Shown here: piece by piece, positions 5,376-6,318 of the stretch
How positions within the stretch are numbered: the stretch's first letter is position 1
Layout: each line of letters starts with the position of its first letter
From: Acidobacteriota bacterium
Lineage (GTDB): Bacteria; Acidobacteriota; Terriglobia; Bryobacterales; Bryobacteraceae
Assembly: GCA_947505565.1 (NCBI GenBank)
Contig: CANNLB010000179.1
Location: forward strand, 1 to 6,318
Reading direction: 5' to 3'
DNA: 6,318 bases
Position numbers and translations under genes: made by a program
Notes under the pieces: generated by a model
Told to the model about the DNA's origin: nothing
Database searches by the model: none
The model's input: only the letters and a program-made list of their open reading frames with translations

Positions 5376-6318
5376 CTATCCGACTTCTTCGTTGGCGCGG
5401 CGGAGGAGGCCCCGCATGGAGGCGATGCAATACGCTACGCCGGCGCGGTGCATGCCCGTGTCGCCGACGAATTCGGGGACGTGGTCAGGCACGATGGAAC
5501 CGTTGAACTTCACTTGACGGAGAGCTTTGAGGACCTGGTACATGTCGACGTAGCCGTCGTCCGGGAACGTCTCGACGAAGCGGGGAAGGGGGCTGGAGAC
5601 GTTGCGGAAATGGACGTCGAGGATCTTGTTGCGGCGGCCGTAGTCGGCGATCATTTCGAAGGCATCCTTGCCCATGCGGCTGCCTCCTTCGATCCAGGTT
5701 CCGATGCAGAAGGTCAGGCCCCAAGCGGGGGAACCGGCGGCGATTTTTTCGGCACGGGCGTAGCCGTCGGCGTCGACGAAGAGCTTGGCGACGCCGTTCA
5801 TTTTGGCTAGCGGCGGGTCGTCGGGATGGAGGGCGAGCTTGACGCCGGCCTTTTCGGCGACGGGGAGGACGGCCTTCATGAAGTAGGTGTAAGTGGCCCA
5901 GATATCGTCGGCTGAGTACTCGCGGTCGAAGGCTGGTTTTTCGACTTTGGCACGGAAGTCGGGTTCGGAGAACTCGCGGGCTTTGTAGCCGCGGGGGGAG
6001 GGGATGGTGGCTGTTGTGTAGGTGTTGGCGGGGTGCCAGTCGTAGTTGGCGACGGGGATTTTGAGGCGGCCGCAGTCGGTGAGGAAGCGGCAGTATTTTT
6101 CGATGAATTCGTCGCGGCGGCCGCGGCCGAGTTGGACCTCGGCTTCGCGGTAGTTGTAATCGACGGCGGAGAAGATTTCCATGCCGAAGCGACGGAGGCG
6201 GGTTTGGGTCGTCTTCATAAAATCGTAGGAGGCATCGGAGCCGAACTCGATACGGGCGTGGCGGAGGCCGAGTTGTTGCAGGAAGAGGAGGTCGTCATCG
6301 GAGAGGCATTTTATGGGC
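5376..6318 (-). CDS. uxuA: Mannonate dehydratase (UxuA-type), 5' end outside the window
   Basis: The reading frame is open from the window edge (first full codon at 6317) through 313 residues to TAG 5378-5376, so the start is not visible. The ATG at 6218 is internal, since PIKCLSDDDLLFLQQLGLRH is encoded upstream in frame. UxuA dehydrates D-mannonate to 2-keto-3-deoxygluconate in glucuronate breakdown, in the cytoplasm, on a TIM-barrel fold with a Mn2+ site. The four metal ligands known for the family appear in order: His in LALHPDDPP (5828), Cys in LTFCIGT (5708), His in DVHFRNV (5612) and Asp in VPDHVPEF (5486). Also typical are the ETFPDDGYVDMYQVLKAL segment and the closing AYCIASMRGLL. 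Roughly 20-40 N-terminal residues are missing, by comparison with the family. No other hexuronate gene is visible, so the physiological substrate is inferred. A broader xylose-isomerase-like TIM-barrel sugar enzyme is the alternative. Confidence 0.85.
   Translation of the reverse strand, partial: PIKCLSDDDLLFLQQLGLRHARIEFGSDASYDFMKTTQTRLRRFGMEIFSAVDYNYREAEVQLGRGRRDEFIEKYCRFLTDCGRLKIPVANYDWHPANTYTTATIPSPRGYKAREFSEPDFRAKVEKPAFDREYSADDIWATYTYFMKAVLPVAEKAGVKLALHPDDPPLAKMNGVAKLFVDADGYARAEKIAAGSPAWGLTFCIGTWIEGGSRMGKDAFEMIADYGRRNKILDVHFRNVSSPLPRFVETFPDDGYVDMYQVLKALRQVKFNGSIVPDHVPEFVGDTGMHRAGVAYCIASMRGLLRRANEEVG

Noticed and set aside
4924..5517. A 197-codon plus-strand open frame across the module and the end of the dehydratase gene
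   Set aside because: It is antisense to the uxuA-type 3' end and to both remnants, has no recognisable motifs, and its composition is that expected opposite the real minus-strand reading.

Overview
The window is 6.3 kb of GC-rich bacterial DNA with every convincing gene on the minus strand. The real genes prefer C in the third codon position, which makes the printed strand G-rich and leaves many long but meaningless open frames on the plus strand. Gene content and order (rimO, yacG, pgpA, an IPT plus beta-propeller protein, cinA) and codon style suggest an acidobacterium of the Bryobacterales/Solibacter type. That placement is an inference, not something the sequence proves.

Layout in the direction of transcription (high to low coordinates): (1) 6318-5376, a mannonate dehydratase (UxuA-type) gene whose 5' end lies outside the window. 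(2) 5349-4654, a decayed two-gene module. The first gene is a small protein of unknown function with two frameshifts. The second is a HEPN-like 'AYYALF' protein with three in-frame TAG codons. They are separated by 2 bp. (3) 4672-4334, a stretch without a proper gene that still shows strong coding-like third-position C bias in one minus frame, perhaps another gene remnant. (4) 4337-41, a compact cluster of five intact genes: rimO (TTG start), yacG, pgpA, an IPT/TIG plus NHL-like beta-propeller protein, and cinA. Gaps are at most 19 bp, yacG/pgpA overlap by 20 bp and the propeller gene and cinA share an ATGA overlap, so the five are very probably co-transcribed and translationally coupled.

The five-gene cluster mixes housekeeping functions: methylthiolation of ribosomal protein S12 (RimO), gyrase inhibition (YacG), phosphatidylglycerol synthesis (PgpA) and pyridine-nucleotide/ADP-ribose salvage (CinA). 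They share no single pathway. The propeller protein is the only member without a known role. The most novel material is the broken pair at 4.65-5.35 kb, which resembles an accessory, possibly toxin-antitoxin-like, module that has been inactivated.
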